The notes: generated by a model from the sequence alone, not told the origin. 64,000 bases of DNA from Neobacillus niacini NBRC 15566 (GCF_001591505.1 NZ_BCVA01000007.1:122898-186897); one strand, 5' to 3'; counted from the first letter of the stretch, positions 1-9,491 are shown. A program made the numbers and translations.

Positions 1-38
1 TACATAAATTGATTATAGAAAACTTTAATTGTCTTAAT

Positions 39-65
39 CTTCTTCAACAAGTGCGTTACTTGAAC
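39..65. repeat. degenerate intergenic repeat, copy 1
   Basis: An AT-rich motif beginning CTTCTTCAACAAG and ending ACTTGAAC, partly palindromic (TTCAA...TTGAA). Related motifs with a GCAGGTTA core lie near 35431, 36072 and 37518. The rest of bases 1-142 shows nothing else recognisable. Confidence 0.35.
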
Positions 66-142
66 AAAGAGTCAGTAGTATTGAATGATTAGAAAAATAA
101 GATTAAAATAAAAATTATTTAGATATGGGGGATGAATGAAAC

Positions 143-622
143 ATGCGGATTCGAGAAATGGAAGAAAGAGACAATCAAACAATGGAGCAAATTATTAAAC
201 GCGCATTGGAATCGTTTAACTTAAACATTCCAGGAACAGCCTATTTTGATCCCCAACTAAGTAACCTTGCCCAATTTTACAAGGAACAACCAAATGCAAA
301 GTATTGGGTTGCTGTGAATGAACAAGATGAAGTGGTAGGCGGCGTGGGGATTGCACCATTTGGTCAGAAGACGGGGGTATGCGAGCTGCAAAAGCTTTAT
401 ATTACACCTGAAGCTCAAGGTAAAGGTCTGTCGAAGGAGCTTATGAAAGTAGCACTCGACTTCGCAAAGGAACATTACACCCACTGTTACTTAGAAACAA
501 TGAAGATACTCCAAACGGCGAATCTCCTTTATAGCAAATTAGGTTTCCAACAACTTGAAAGACCATTAGATGGTTCAGAACATAGTACGATGGACGCTTG
601 GTATATAAAAGAATTAGGATAA
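143..622 (+). CDS. GNAT family N-acetyltransferase
   Basis: Predicted to transfer an acetyl group from acetyl-CoA to an amine; the substrate is unknown. The 159-residue length fits a single GNAT domain. The acetyl-CoA pyrophosphate loop is visible as Q92-G93-K94-G95 after the beta-4 strand (LYITPEA), and an aromatic LLYSKLGF stretch typical of the C-terminal GNAT half follows. The ATG at 143 has a GGGGGATG-like ribosome site about ten bases upstream. The gene stands alone and ends before a hairpin terminator at 727. Family assignment is firm, function open. Confidence 0.85.
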   Translation: MRIREMEERDNQTMEQIIKRALESFNLNIPGTAYFDPQLSNLAQFYKEQPNAKYWVAVNEQDEVVGGVGIAPFGQKTGVCELQKLYITPEAQGKGLSKELMKVALDFAKEHYTHCYLETMKILQTANLLYSKLGFQQLERPLDGSEHSTMDAWYIKELG

Positions 623-726
623 ATCAGAATAAGACTATTAATTCAACCGATGGGTTAGCAAAGATGAAGAAGAGATGTACATAAAAGAAAACGAAGGCGT
701 TAGTTCAATGAGCCTTTGAAAGGCGG

Positions 727-759
727 ATAGTCTGGTTATTTGGGGCCAGGCTATTTTTT
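727..759 (+). terminator. intrinsic terminator
   Basis: A 9-bp stem (ATAGTCTGG with CCAGGCTAT, one G-U pair) is followed by six T. It probably ends the acetyltransferase transcript. Confidence 0.7.
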
Positions 760-897
760 GTAATCCAAAAGGGGTGTAATTAATTAAACATTTCCCTTGA
801 AATGATGGTGTGATTTTCACAATTTATGATAGACGCGGAGCCTTTTATAGGGGTTTTTTACGGTGAGAATAGTCCCATGACTAAAGGCTACACATTT

Positions 898-926
898 TTG
901 ACAGTTTGGTGTATGATAGTTATGAA
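898..926 (+). promoter_or_regulatory. sigma-A type promoter
   Basis: TTGACA at 898-903, a 17-bp spacer, and TATGAA at 921-926, about 30 bases before the start of the small gene at 958. Confidence 0.6.
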
Positions 927-957
927 AGCGCATACATTTTTTAATGGAGGTGATACC

Positions 958-1140
958 ATGTTTATATATGGTAATGATTATATCAAATTTTTAAACGATG
1001 ACAGGAAGCGTCCATTAACGTATGACCAATGGAAAAATAGTAACAGACAACAGGAATTAGAAAAACGGACTCCATCCGAAATGGAAACAAACAGATATAC
1101 GAATGGATATTTTTCTCCAAGCATCTATAATAAAAATTAA
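958..1140 (+). CDS. 60-residue orphan protein
   Basis: I do not recognise a family. The frame is open from 826, but the ATG at 958 is chosen because a strong ribosome site (GGAGGTG at 947-953) sits just before it and a promoter ends at 926, inside the longer reading. The product is hydrophilic, rich in Asn, Tyr and Lys (contains YGNDYIKF and NRYTNGYF), with no signal peptide or membrane segment. The transcript could end at the hairpin at 1255. Confidence 0.6.
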   Translation: MFIYGNDYIKFLNDDRKRPLTYDQWKNSNRQQELEKRTPSEMETNRYTNGYFSPSIYNKN

Positions 1141-1254
1141 TAGTTTAATTGAGTGAGGAGGCCTCCGGTTATATGGGGAAAATCCATGGAGGCAATACAA
1201 GATAAGAATTCAGAACATGATAGATTCATAACTATAAATTGATAAGGACATGAA

Positions 1255-1290
1255 GACACTGTATATGGACGACGGCAGTGTCTTTTTTAT
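1255..1290 (+). terminator. intrinsic terminator
   Basis: The stem GACACTG / CAGTGTC (1255-1261 with 1276-1282) is followed by a long T tract. It likely ends the small gene at 958. Confidence 0.75.
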
Positions 1291-1339
1291 TTTTTTGCTG
1301 TGTTAAAGGTTATGGTTGATGTTATTCATTTTAAGAATC

Positions 1340-1530
1340 TATATAGACGGAAAAATCTCTCTTAACTAGTAATAATTCATAAAAGTAGCCTATATAGACG
1401 GAGAGATTCCGCCTATTGACCTGAAATACGTGAAAACGGATAAGATTGCTGTGCTTAACCTGAAAACCTCCCCTTATTAACCCTGAAAAAGGCTCCATTC
1501 TGCATTTAACCGGAAATTCTCCGCTTATTT
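1340..1530. repeat. GGAAATTCTCCG-type intergenic repeat cluster
   Basis: Several degenerate units of the kind TAGACGGAGAGATTCCGCC and GGAAATTCTCCGCTTAT recur at roughly 50-60 bp spacing. The 17-base word GGAAATTCTCCGCTTAT at 1512-1528 recurs exactly at 21082-21098. The cluster lies in the spacer before germinant operon 1. Units differ in orientation and sequence, so this is not a CRISPR array. Confidence 0.5.
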
Positions 1531-1673
1531 TACTTCGCTGGTTACTAGAGGGTAAATCAACATCCTTATTTAACATAGCCTATGTTTTTAAAAATGAGTT
1601 GCTTTGGAAATTTTAGCATTATTTTTACAGTATTTACAAAGAATATCCTTAACACATATCAAGGGGTCCAGTA

Positions 1674-3248
1674 ATGAAAAATATGGGGTTTAGGAAAAAA
1701 AGGGGGGATACTCCCAATATACAATTTAAGGAATCGATGAATTCACTTCCGGAAATCCCCCTAAATCCAAGTTTAGATATAAATATAGACATACTGAAAT
1801 CCGCCTATAAAGATTGCGCTGACGTAGTATTCCGAGACTTTAGCATCAGCAGTGAGATTAACGCTGTTCTTCTTTACATAGATGGCCTTTCAAATACAGA
1901 AGAAATCGACCAGCATGTACTGATGCCGCTGATCCAGTTGAAAAACCCGATAGAGGGTCCGATATTTGAGCGAGTGAAAAAGGAAATTTCGGTATCAGAT
2001 ATCAAGGAATTCTCCACGATACCTGATATTTTTAAGCAGATTTCGATTGGCAACCCAATCATTTTGATTGAAAGACAAACAATGGGAATTTCGGTTGGCC
2101 TGCCGAAGTGGGAAAAACGCAGTATGAAGGAACCTGACGCAGAAACCGTCATCCGCGGTCCTAGGGAAGGGTTTGTTGAAACATTACGCGTGAACACCTC
2201 CCTATTACGCAGGAAAATTCGTCATCCACTATTAAAAATGAAACAAATATCGATTGGCGGTTACACCGAAACACAAGTCATTGTGGCATATATCGAAGGA
2301 TTAGCCGAAAACACTTTAGTAAATGAAGTTACCCATCGACTAAAGCGAATCAAGATGGATGGAATTTTAGAAAGCGGATATATTGAGGAAATGATCCAGG
2401 ATAGCCCCCTTTCTCCTTTTCCGCAGCTATTAAACACGGAACGTCCGGATGTTGCTGCAGCATGTCTATTAGAAGGCCGTGTCATTATTTTAATTGATGG
2501 CACTCCTTTTAGTCTTATTGCCCCCTGTACGTTTTCAAGTTTATTACAGGCACCCGAGGATTACTATAATCCATTTTACATCAGCACATTGATCCGTTGG
2601 CTGCGCTATATATTCTTTTTCATCGGTTTGCTTGCACCATCAGCGTATGTGGCGATCTTAACGTTTCATCAAGAAATGCTTCCAACCTCACTGCTCTTAA
2701 CGATCGCTCAAAGTCGTGAACAAATTCCCTTTCCCGCATTGGTTGAGGCGTTTATGATGGAAGTCACGTTTGAGGCACTAAGAGAAGCAGGTGTGAGATT
2801 GCCAAAACAAGTCGGAGCGGCTGTCAGTATTGTCGGTGCGCTCGTGATTGGGCAAGCAGCGACTGCGTCGGGTTTGGTTTCATCACCGATGGTTATGGTG
2901 GTGGCCATTACAGGTATCGCTTCGTTTCTAGTGCCAAGATATGCGGCCGGTATCACGATTCGACTACTCCGATTCCCAATCATGATTTTATCCGGTATGT
3001 TAGGTCTATTGGGCGTTATGCTTGGAATTACCACCATTGTTGCACACCTTTGTACACTGAAATCCTTTGGTGTACCCTATCTCAATTCGGCTGCAGGACT
3101 AAAGCTTCGAAATGTAAAGGATGTTTTGGTTCGTGCCCCGTGGTGGGCCATGGATACACGGCCTGAATTGTTTTCAGAAGATACTCGTAACCGAAGACGT
3201 GAAGCCGAGAATCAAATGCCCAGTCCAGAGAAAGGGGATGGTGGTTGA
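1674..3248 (+). CDS. spore germinant receptor A subunit (GerA/KA family)
   Basis: A-subunit of an inner-membrane spore germinant receptor, which with the B and C subunits senses nutrients and triggers spore germination. Length (524 residues) is usual for the family. A soluble N-terminal half of about 300 residues precedes several hydrophobic segments between about 305 and 470, and family stretches are visible (ALREAGVRLPKQVG, RYAAGITIRLLRFP). AAGGGG lies upstream of ATG 1674. The stop overlaps the first base of the next ATG, so C follows by coupled translation. Expression in the forespore under sigma-G is expected from the family, but I do not see an unambiguous promoter. The germinant is unknown. 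Confidence 0.93.
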   Translation: MKNMGFRKKRGDTPNIQFKESMNSLPEIPLNPSLDINIDILKSAYKDCADVVFRDFSISSEINAVLLYIDGLSNTEEIDQHVLMPLIQLKNPIEGPIFERVKKEISVSDIKEFSTIPDIFKQISIGNPIILIERQTMGISVGLPKWEKRSMKEPDAETVIRGPREGFVETLRVNTSLLRRKIRHPLLKMKQISIGGYTETQVIVAYIEGLAENTLVNEVTHRLKRIKMDGILESGYIEEMIQDSPLSPFPQLLNTERPDVAAACLLEGRVIILIDGTPFSLIAPCTFSSLLQAPEDYYNPFYISTLIRWLRYIFFFIGLLAPSAYVAILTFHQEMLPTSLLLTIAQSREQIPFPALVEAFMMEVTFEALREAGVRLPKQVGAAVSIVGALVIGQAATASGLVSSPMVMVVAITGIASFLVPRYAAGITIRLLRFPIMILSGMLGLLGVMLGITTIVAHLCTLKSFGVPYLNSAAGLKLRNVKDVLVRAPWWAMDTRPELFSEDTRNRRREAENQMPSPEKGDGG

Positions 3249-4441
3249 TGTGTAAAATCCAAGCAATCAAAAGGACGTTTACTTTATTCTTGCTGATTTT
3301 CCTCTCCTCGATGGTCCTTACAGGATGTTGGGATCGAACCGAAATAAATGACCTAGCTCTTATTCTGGCAGCAGGTATGGATAAAGGGAAAAATAATAAT
3401 ATCGAGCTCTCCGTTCTTGTCTTTATTCCACGCCCCCAGCAAAGTGGACAAGGAAATGAGATGTCAAGTGGAGGCAGCAGCGGCCAATCCTTTGTGAGAT
3501 CAGCTGAGGGTAAAACGATTGCAGATGCAATGGCACGGCTTCAGGAAGCATTGACAAGGAAGATTTTTTGGGGGCAAAGTGAAGTGATCCTTATTGGTGA
3601 TAAACTAGCCAAAAAAGGAATTAGCGAACAAATTGATTTTTGGATGCGGCACTCGGAACCTCGTATACGTGCCGATGTATTGGTTGCGAAAGGAAAGGCA
3701 AAGACGGTTTTGAAGGCCATACCGGAATTGGAAAAAGACGCCTCCATACAACTTCGAAAAATAGTCAAATCACATATTGGAGTTAGAGTAACGGTAAAGG
3801 ATTTATTGCAAATGCTATCCCATACATCCAATGTAGCTGTGCTGCCATGGGTTGAAAACCTCCCGCCAACACAAATGGATAAAAAAAAGGCCATTCCCAT
3901 CATTAAGGGAGCAGCGGTTTTTAAGGATGGAAAAATGGTAGGAAGATTAAGTGATAAAGAAACTAGGGGAATTCTTTGGCCAAGAAATGAGATGAAAACC
4001 GGTGTGATTACCATTTCTTTTACAGGTGAAGAAGGCTCCATATCCTTAAATCTGTTAAGGAGCCATAATAAATTAATCCCTTCCATTAAAAACGGCAAAT
4101 GGAGCATGCGCATTAAAACGAATGCAGACCTAGAAGTCTTTCAAAATACGACAGAATTCAATTTATTCGATCCAAACGTCATTAAGAAAGCTGAGAAAAA
4201 GGTGGTTTATGAGATAGAAGAAAGAGAACGGCTCGTGATGACGGAACTTCAGAAAAAGTTAAACGCTGATATTTTAGGCTTTGCAGATGAATTTGAGAAA
4301 AAATATCCGCAAATTTGGAAAAAAAACAGAGATCAGTGGAATGAAATTTTTCCGGAGATAGCCGTTTCTTTTGACACGAAGGTCAAGATCCAAAGAACCG
4401 GTTTGGCAGATGAAAAACATAAAAGAGGTGCCGAGCGATGA
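3248..4441 (+). CDS. spore germinant receptor C subunit (GerC lipoprotein)
   Basis: C-subunit of the receptor. An N-terminal hydrophobic segment ends in the lipobox LTGC, putting the lipidated cysteine at residue 27, followed by WDRTEINDLA, the usual GerC opening. Length is about 397 residues. A TTG at 3245 is also open, but ATG 3248 is better placed after AAAGGGG at 3230-3237. It overlaps the A-subunit stop by one base and the downstream small gene by four (ATGA). Orders A-C-B and A-B-C both occur in Bacillaceae; here it is A-C-D-B. Confidence 0.92.
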   Translation: MCKIQAIKRTFTLFLLIFLSSMVLTGCWDRTEINDLALILAAGMDKGKNNNIELSVLVFIPRPQQSGQGNEMSSGGSSGQSFVRSAEGKTIADAMARLQEALTRKIFWGQSEVILIGDKLAKKGISEQIDFWMRHSEPRIRADVLVAKGKAKTVLKAIPELEKDASIQLRKIVKSHIGVRVTVKDLLQMLSHTSNVAVLPWVENLPPTQMDKKKAIPIIKGAAVFKDGKMVGRLSDKETRGILWPRNEMKTGVITISFTGEEGSISLNLLRSHNKLIPSIKNGKWSMRIKTNADLEVFQNTTEFNLFDPNVIKKAEKKVVYEIEERERLVMTELQKKLNADILGFADEFEKKYPQIWKKNRDQWNEIFPEIAVSFDTKVKIQRTGLADEKHKRGAER

Positions 4442-4659
4442 AGGTTCTTGGAATCTTAGGGATAATCGTTATACTTTTGTTTATTTTTTTGATTCAACGG
4501 CCGGGGTTGAAAAGAAGTGGAAAAAGGGAAAAGATAGCTTTTTTTTCGATCATGATGGTGAATGGGGTCCTTGCTGTTTTACTTGTGATTTTTCCAGAAA
4601 TGCCGGGGCCAGGGCAAATGATTGATTTCCTCTATAAGTCATTTAAGCCGTTTTGGTAA
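4438..4659 (+). CDS. small two-helix membrane protein of ger operon (D-subunit-like)
   Basis: A 73-residue protein with two hydrophobic helices (about 3-20 and 36-53) separated by a Lys/Arg-rich loop. It starts on the ATGA overlap with gerC. Small two-TM D proteins are known from ger operons of Bacillus and modulate receptor response. Assignment here rests on size, topology and position, not on a sequence motif I can name. Confidence 0.75.
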   Translation: MKVLGILGIIVILLFIFLIQRPGLKRSGKREKIAFFSIMMVNGVLAVLLVIFPEMPGPGQMIDFLYKSFKPFW

Positions 4660-4690
4660 AGAAACTCCTGTTAGTAAAGGAAGGAACAAG

Positions 4691-5791
4691 ATGATTGAAA
4701 AAGGTAGAATTTCAGGTCTGGAGCTTGCCCTCATTATGTATGCAACCGTTAGTGCAACAGCCATTCTTTATATTCCATATATCACAGCACAGCATGCAAA
4801 ACGTGATTTGTGGCTGTCTCCCATATGGGGTTCTTTGAGCGGCTTCCTTATCGTCGTGATTATCGTCATACTCTCTAGGTACTTTCCAGGGAAAACACTC
4901 ATCGAATATTGTGAACTTATACTTGGCCGGACCATTGGAAAAATCATCGCCTTCCTTTACCTGTTTTTTCTATTGCATGATACGTCCATCGCATTTAGAG
5001 AGTACGGCGAATTTGTCGAAAGTGCTTTTTTGCATAGAACACCTATGCTTTTTGTGACCGGAAGTATAGCCATCTCTTGTGCCATAGCGGTTCATGGGGG
5101 CATTCAAACGATTGGACGATGTGCGGTGCTTTTTTTGCCGATTGTTTTCGTTTCCTATGTACTAATTTATATCTTTCTGATTCCTGATTTGAATCTGAAA
5201 AATATGCTGCCGATCATGGCAGATGGGGTACTGCCCTCCATTAAAGGGTCGCTGGCACCACACGCCTGGTTAAGTCAATATTCATTGATGTCGTTCTTGC
5301 TCCCGTTAGTAACGAAGCAACAAAAAGTAATGAAATGGGGAATAGTCTCAGTCGTCGCAAGTGTTTTGACGATGGTCTTAATGAACCTTGGAAATCTTTT
5401 TTTATTTGGGGATATCCTTATCAATCTACAATTCCCAGTGTTTGAGGCGGCACGATTTGTTAGTGTCGGTTCATTTTTTGAACACATTGAGTCGATCATT
5501 ATTGCTGTGTGGGTTCTTGGCGGTTTCATTCAACTGTCTGCCTTTTTTTATATGGTCGTTCTTGGTACTTCACAGTGGCTGAAATTGCCAAGTTATAAAC
5601 CATTTGTTTTACCCATTGGTTTTTTAATCATCCTCTTTTCAGTCTGGACCATTCCTTCTTTTGAAGACATGATTCGAGGAATGGGTACAACGGTGCCTTA
5701 TTATTTCTTAACGATTCAGCTAATCATTCCCAGTTTACTTCTATGTGTGGCGGTCATACGTTGGAAAAAACCGAAATCGTTCATGCAGTGA
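4691..5791 (+). CDS. spore germinant receptor B subunit (GerB-type permease)
   Basis: B-subunit, an integral membrane protein of the APC-like endospore germination permease family, thought to bind the germinant. The frame is open from 4622, but ATG 4691 (giving 366 residues) is chosen: AAAGGAAGGA lies just upstream and the protein then starts MIEKGRISGLELAL, as GerB proteins do. About ten hydrophobic helices fill the length. It is the last gene of operon 1. Confidence 0.92.
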   Translation: MIEKGRISGLELALIMYATVSATAILYIPYITAQHAKRDLWLSPIWGSLSGFLIVVIIVILSRYFPGKTLIEYCELILGRTIGKIIAFLYLFFLLHDTSIAFREYGEFVESAFLHRTPMLFVTGSIAISCAIAVHGGIQTIGRCAVLFLPIVFVSYVLIYIFLIPDLNLKNMLPIMADGVLPSIKGSLAPHAWLSQYSLMSFLLPLVTKQQKVMKWGIVSVVASVLTMVLMNLGNLFLFGDILINLQFPVFEAARFVSVGSFFEHIESIIIAVWVLGGFIQLSAFFYMVVLGTSQWLKLPSYKPFVLPIGFLIILFSVWTIPSFEDMIRGMGTTVPYYFLTIQLIIPSLLLCVAVIRWKKPKSFMQ

Positions 5792-5803
5792 TTATGCGGG
5801 GGG

Positions 5804-5880
5804 ACGATACGTGTACGACTCGTAATACGATACGTGAACAAGAAGAAGAAAAAGAAGAAGAAAAAAAACAACAACAAGAA
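5804..5880. repeat. low-complexity AAG/AAC tract with a 10-bp direct repeat
   Basis: ACGATACGTG occurs at 5804-5813 and again at 5827-5836, followed by an AAG/GAA-rich tract of about 45 bases ending in CAACAACAAG. It lies in the 3' untranslated region of operon 1. Reading frames across it are only compositional. Confidence 0.5.
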
Positions 5881-5940
5881 GCTCACTGTCCAAATATAGA
5901 GTAACATCCATTTATAGAACACAACGTATCTTCTTACATA

Positions 5941-5986
5941 AAACACTCACAAATGTTGAATGGTCAACATTTGTGAGTGTTTTTTT
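5941..5986 (+). terminator. strong intrinsic terminator of germinant operon 1
   Basis: A perfect 19-bp stem (5941-5959 with 5964-5982), a 4-base loop and a T tract. Confidence 0.9.
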
Positions 5987-6011
5987 GTGGATATGTACTC
6001 GATAAGTTAAT

Positions 6012-6026
6012 AAGGTGACAGGCACC
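6012..6026. repeat. GGTGACAGGCACC motif
   Basis: An imperfect palindrome I know as a recurrent intergenic word in Bacillus-group genomes. Only one copy is evident here. It lies between operon 1 and the DnaD-like gene. Confidence 0.3.
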
Positions 6027-6137
6027 CTAAAATTCTTTTGTCATAAAACTTACACAAATTTTCGAAATAGCTATGACCTTTTTCCCCCTTTATCTATATA
6101 TAACGTATGAAAGCACTTGTTAGGAGAAAGGCAGTGG

Positions 6138-7106
6138 TTGAGGATGGCAAAGTTTAGAAAAATACGCGTTGATTTTTGGATGGATCCAGCTGTTTCGGAG
6201 GAGATGACACCAGAGGACAGATACTTTTATTTATATCTATTAACAAATCCACGGACAACGCAAATTGGCATTTATAAAATTACGAAAAAGCAAATGGCTT
6301 TTGATATGGGGTATTCCATTGAAAGTGTTCAGTCGTTAATGGAACGATTCATCCGGCATCATGGGTTGATTCGCTACAATTCTGAAACGAGAGAGCTCGC
6401 GATTAAAAATTGGGGAGAAAACAACTTTGATAAAGCAGGGAAACCCATGATGGATTGTATTTTTTCCGAATTAAAAAATGTCAAAGATGTTTCATTAATT
6501 CCATTTGTGATGGAATCGATTCATAAACAGGAATTCCGGAGACTATATGAAACATTTTATAAAAATGAAGAGTTAGCTTGCAGCGTGGAAGTCCGTGATC
6601 AAGGTGAAAAACATACATATCCTGTGTCCGTAAGTGAAGAGATTGAAGATACCTATACTGATTGTACTACGACATGTAGACAAGAAGAAAACCAACAAAA
6701 TGTTTTTCAACCAATAATCGAAAGGAATCCATTGCAGGATAACCAACAACTGGCGGATGTTAAAGAGATTATCGAGTTTTGGGACAATAATGGATTTGGG
6801 TTTACAAACGTAAATGCAAAGGAGCAGCTATTATCTTGGTTAGATGATTCTAGCTTCCTGCAGCCGAAAGCTGTGATTTTAAAAGCGTTGCATATTGCAT
6901 GTGCCAATAACAAAAGAAGGCTGTCATATTTGGTGGGGATTCTAAAGAATTGGGAGAATGAATCTTTACTAACAATAGAAGAAATTGAATATTTTCAGGA
7001 AAACCAAAAGGGTATTTCCCAACAAAAACATAAACCATCGTTACCTGGAGGAAGAGATGTACCAAGTGGATTTGTACTTGACCTTACGGCAGGTGAAGAG
7101 GAATGA
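6138..7106 (+). CDS. DnaD-like replication initiation protein
   Basis: About 322 residues. The N-terminal part (KFRKIRVDFWMD...YFYLYLLTNP) resembles the winged-helix region of phage and plasmid DnaD-like initiators. The C-terminal region (about 205-280) has the DnaD domain pattern (EIIEFWDNNGFG...ILKALHIA...YLVGILKNW). TTG 6138 is preferred because AGGAGAAAGG (6122-6131) is correctly spaced; ATG 6144 is the alternative. It overlaps the helicase start as ATGA. Such proteins open DNA and recruit a helicase loader. The pairing with a DnaB homologue suggests a mobile-element replication module. Confidence 0.8.
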   Translation: MRMAKFRKIRVDFWMDPAVSEEMTPEDRYFYLYLLTNPRTTQIGIYKITKKQMAFDMGYSIESVQSLMERFIRHHGLIRYNSETRELAIKNWGENNFDKAGKPMMDCIFSELKNVKDVSLIPFVMESIHKQEFRRLYETFYKNEELACSVEVRDQGEKHTYPVSVSEEIEDTYTDCTTTCRQEENQQNVFQPIIERNPLQDNQQLADVKEIIEFWDNNGFGFTNVNAKEQLLSWLDDSSFLQPKAVILKALHIACANNKRRLSYLVGILKNWENESLLTIEEIEYFQENQKGISQQKHKPSLPGGRDVPSGFVLDLTAGEEE

Positions 7107-8365
7107 GTATCGTCGAAAAAGCATTCTTAGGAAGCTTAATGAAGGCGGAGTATTTACTTAAGGATACCATCATACAACCTGACCACCTTGAAAGTACACG
7201 GCATAAAGAAATCATGCAAAAAATGATTGAGTTAAACCGGACAGGTAAGAGTATCGATTTAATTACCTTTACCACATTGCCCAACCTGGAATCATTGGGT
7301 GGAATGTCTTATCTTTCGGAGCTGTTATCATATGCCGATCTTGTGAAATTCAATGGTATGGAAAAGCTCATTCTTGAACAGTGGAAGGAACGGGAAAAGA
7401 GGAACATTTTAACACTTGCAGCCATGAATGATTGGGAGATTGGGAAAGTCATAACCCAACTCGATAAAATTAACCAAATAAAGATGGAGGATCATACATC
7501 CTTACAACAAGCGTTGGCTGATATCTATGAAGCTCCCTGGGAAGAGCAAAAACAACTGAAAAGTGCCACAACTGGAATCAAGAAGCTAGATGAAGTAACG
7601 GGTGGCTTTCAAAATGGGGAAGTGACCATTCTAGCAGCAAGACCATCGATGGGAAAAACCGATGTAATGCTTCATTTTGCCAAAATGTCGGGTTGGGCAG
7701 GCTATCTGCCACTCATCTTTTCCCTAGAAATGCCTGAAAAGCTCATCACCTCCCGTTTAATGGCGTCAACAGGGGGATTTAACCGGGCAAAAATGCGGGA
7801 TCCAAAAGGAATGCTATCTGAAAAACAAAAGAATCAATGGTCAGATGTTATTGGTGATCTTGGAGAAACCAATATCCAAATTTTTGATGGCGCTGGACAA
7901 AGTATTTCTGAAATGAGAGCAAAAACACGAAAAATGATGAATCAATTTCCACACAAGAAACCAATTCTTTTTATTGATTATTTAACGCTCATTCAATCAA
8001 GTCAATCGTACGGAGGAAATTCCCATTCACAGGTTACGGAAATTTCCAAATCCCTCAAAACGATGGCAAAGGAATTTGAGTGTCCGGTCATTTGTTTGGC
8101 TCAGCTTAATCGGTCGGTGGAATCAAGAGCGCTTAAAAAGCCGATGATGTCTGATATTCGGGAATCAGGAAGTGTGGAACAGGACGCCGATCTCATTTTG
8201 TTCTTATATCGAGAAAAGTATTATGACAAGGAAAGTGACAATCAATCCCTAGAAATCATTGTCTCGAAAAATCGAAATGGCCCAGTTGGGACCGTCGCTG
8301 TCGCTTATAGTGAGCATACAGGAAAGATTGAGGACCAAAAGGAATACAACCATAGCCATATCTAA
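7103..8365 (+). CDS. DnaB-like replicative helicase
   Basis: A 420-residue RecA-fold hexameric helicase homologue. A DnaB N-terminal domain (about 1-100) precedes the ATPase: Walker A around ARPSMGKT (179-186), Walker B at ILFID (Asp292), then AQLNR (333-337) and DIRESGSVEQDAD (351-363), both DnaB signatures. Translation is coupled to the DnaD-like gene. It is shorter than the usual housekeeping DnaB and sits next to a DnaD paralogue, so I infer an accessory or element-borne copy rather than the main chromosomal dnaB/dnaC. Confidence 0.87.
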   Translation: MSIVEKAFLGSLMKAEYLLKDTIIQPDHLESTRHKEIMQKMIELNRTGKSIDLITFTTLPNLESLGGMSYLSELLSYADLVKFNGMEKLILEQWKEREKRNILTLAAMNDWEIGKVITQLDKINQIKMEDHTSLQQALADIYEAPWEEQKQLKSATTGIKKLDEVTGGFQNGEVTILAARPSMGKTDVMLHFAKMSGWAGYLPLIFSLEMPEKLITSRLMASTGGFNRAKMRDPKGMLSEKQKNQWSDVIGDLGETNIQIFDGAGQSISEMRAKTRKMMNQFPHKKPILFIDYLTLIQSSQSYGGNSHSQVTEISKSLKTMAKEFECPVICLAQLNRSVESRALKKPMMSDIRESGSVEQDADLILFLYREKYYDKESDNQSLEIIVSKNRNGPVGTVAVAYSEHTGKIEDQKEYNHSHI

Positions 8366-8407
8366 CCATACAGGCACGAAAAAAATCTACTATTGAGGTG
8401 CTAGAAC

Positions 8408-8827
8408 ATGTTAGTAAAAGATCTATATCTTGATTGTTTACAAAATAAAATTTCTTCCGTCGCCCATTACATCTACCATTTACTCGAACAACAAAAACTA
8501 TTATTAGATGACGACTCTTCCAAGATAGATTTAGTAGAAGCAGACCTACAAAAAGTAGAAGAAATGATAAAGAACGATTTTTTAGGAATTCAAAAAATGT
8601 GTGTCTACTCAATGAAAATGAATCAAAGAGATTTTGTTTTTATCTTTGCAGCTAGCGAGGTAAGTGCCATCCAGTATTATAGGAGGACATTTGGTAATAG
8701 CCCATTGAACTGTCATGAATATCCACTAGATTTCCAGTTTTATAGAGGAAATGATGTGATTTCGTTTCGGGACATGAGGCAGGGGATTGAGGAATTTCCA
8801 GCGATTGCAGGGTATTTTACACGGTAA
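8408..8827 (+). CDS. hypothetical protein of replication-like module
   Basis: 139 residues, no family recognised. Acidic and largely helical at first (SKIDLVEADLQKVEEMIKND), then a mixed alpha/beta C-terminus. Ribosome site TGAGGTG lies before ATG 8408. It sits 42 bases after the helicase and 17 before the nuclease, so it is probably co-transcribed with them. Confidence 0.65.
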   Translation: MLVKDLYLDCLQNKISSVAHYIYHLLEQQKLLLDDDSSKIDLVEADLQKVEEMIKNDFLGIQKMCVYSMKMNQRDFVFIFAASEVSAIQYYRRTFGNSPLNCHEYPLDFQFYRGNDVISFRDMRQGIEEFPAIAGYFTR

Positions 8828-8844
8828 GGGAGAGGGGATCTGTT

Positions 8845-9417
8845 ATGAGAAAAAGAACGGGAGTTATCGTCATGATCGCAGCTGCTGCCAGTATCGCATA
8901 CTTTTCAGAGTCATCACTGAAAGAAGAAAATGTGCCAGAGCCCCTCCTTAAGGTGACCGAAAATCAAGTAAGTGTAGTACCTGTTACGTTAGTCGATGTC
9001 ATTGATGGGGACACCATTAAAGTAGTTGTTCACGGAAAAATAGAAACGGTGCGCTATTTATTGATTGATACACCAGAATCGAAAAGTCCAAAAACCTGTG
9101 TCCAATTGTATGCAAAGGAAGCATTATTGCGGAATAGCGAATTAGTAAAAAGCGGAAAGGTAACATTAGAATTTGAACAGGGAGACGTAAGAGATTCATA
9201 TGGAAGACTGTTAGCCTATGTTTATGTAGATGGAGAATCGGTTCAGGGAATTCTTTTAAAAGAGGGATACGCTAGAGTGGCTTATATCATGAATCCTCCA
9301 TATATATACCTTGAACTATATAGGGAGGAGGAAAATCTAGCAAAAAGGGGGAAAATCAATATCTGGAGTAGCAGGTATTTTGTGACGAAATGGGGTTTTC
9401 ATGGGTGTATACAATAA
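8845..9417 (+). CDS. exported thermonuclease (SNase family)
   Basis: Ca2+-dependent staphylococcal-nuclease-fold enzyme cutting DNA and RNA. An N-terminal hydrophobic segment (residues about 6-20) serves as signal or anchor. Active-site residues match S. aureus nuclease: Asp54 and Asp56 (DGDT), Arg70, Asp75 and Glu78 (IDTPES), Arg121 (DSYGR). 190 residues in all. As the last gene of the DnaD/DnaB module it may serve DNA scavenging or transfer; that role is inference. Confidence 0.88.
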   Translation: MRKRTGVIVMIAAAASIAYFSESSLKEENVPEPLLKVTENQVSVVPVTLVDVIDGDTIKVVVHGKIETVRYLLIDTPESKSPKTCVQLYAKEALLRNSELVKSGKVTLEFEQGDVRDSYGRLLAYVYVDGESVQGILLKEGYARVAYIMNPPYIYLELYREEENLAKRGKINIWSSRYFVTKWGFHGCIQ

Positions 9418-9491
9418 AACGAAAAAAAGTGTTAGGGTGTGGGTCCTTGCCCAATAGACTTTAAACCCCAACTAAATAAACGGTTAGTGGA

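Noticed and set aside
826..957. Longer start for the 60-residue protein
   Set aside because: The promoter (898-926) and the ribosome site (947) lie inside this extension.
1560..1673. Sigma-G promoter before germinant operon 1
   Set aside because: A CATTAT-like -10 can be drawn, but the -35 and spacing fit poorly, so no feature is claimed.
5716..5946. Minus-strand frame rich in Phe
   Set aside because: It is only the complement of an AAG/GAA low-complexity tract and overlaps the end of the gerB gene.
6117..9417. Prophage
   Set aside because: Replication-type genes are present, but no integrase, lysis, head or tail gene lies around them.
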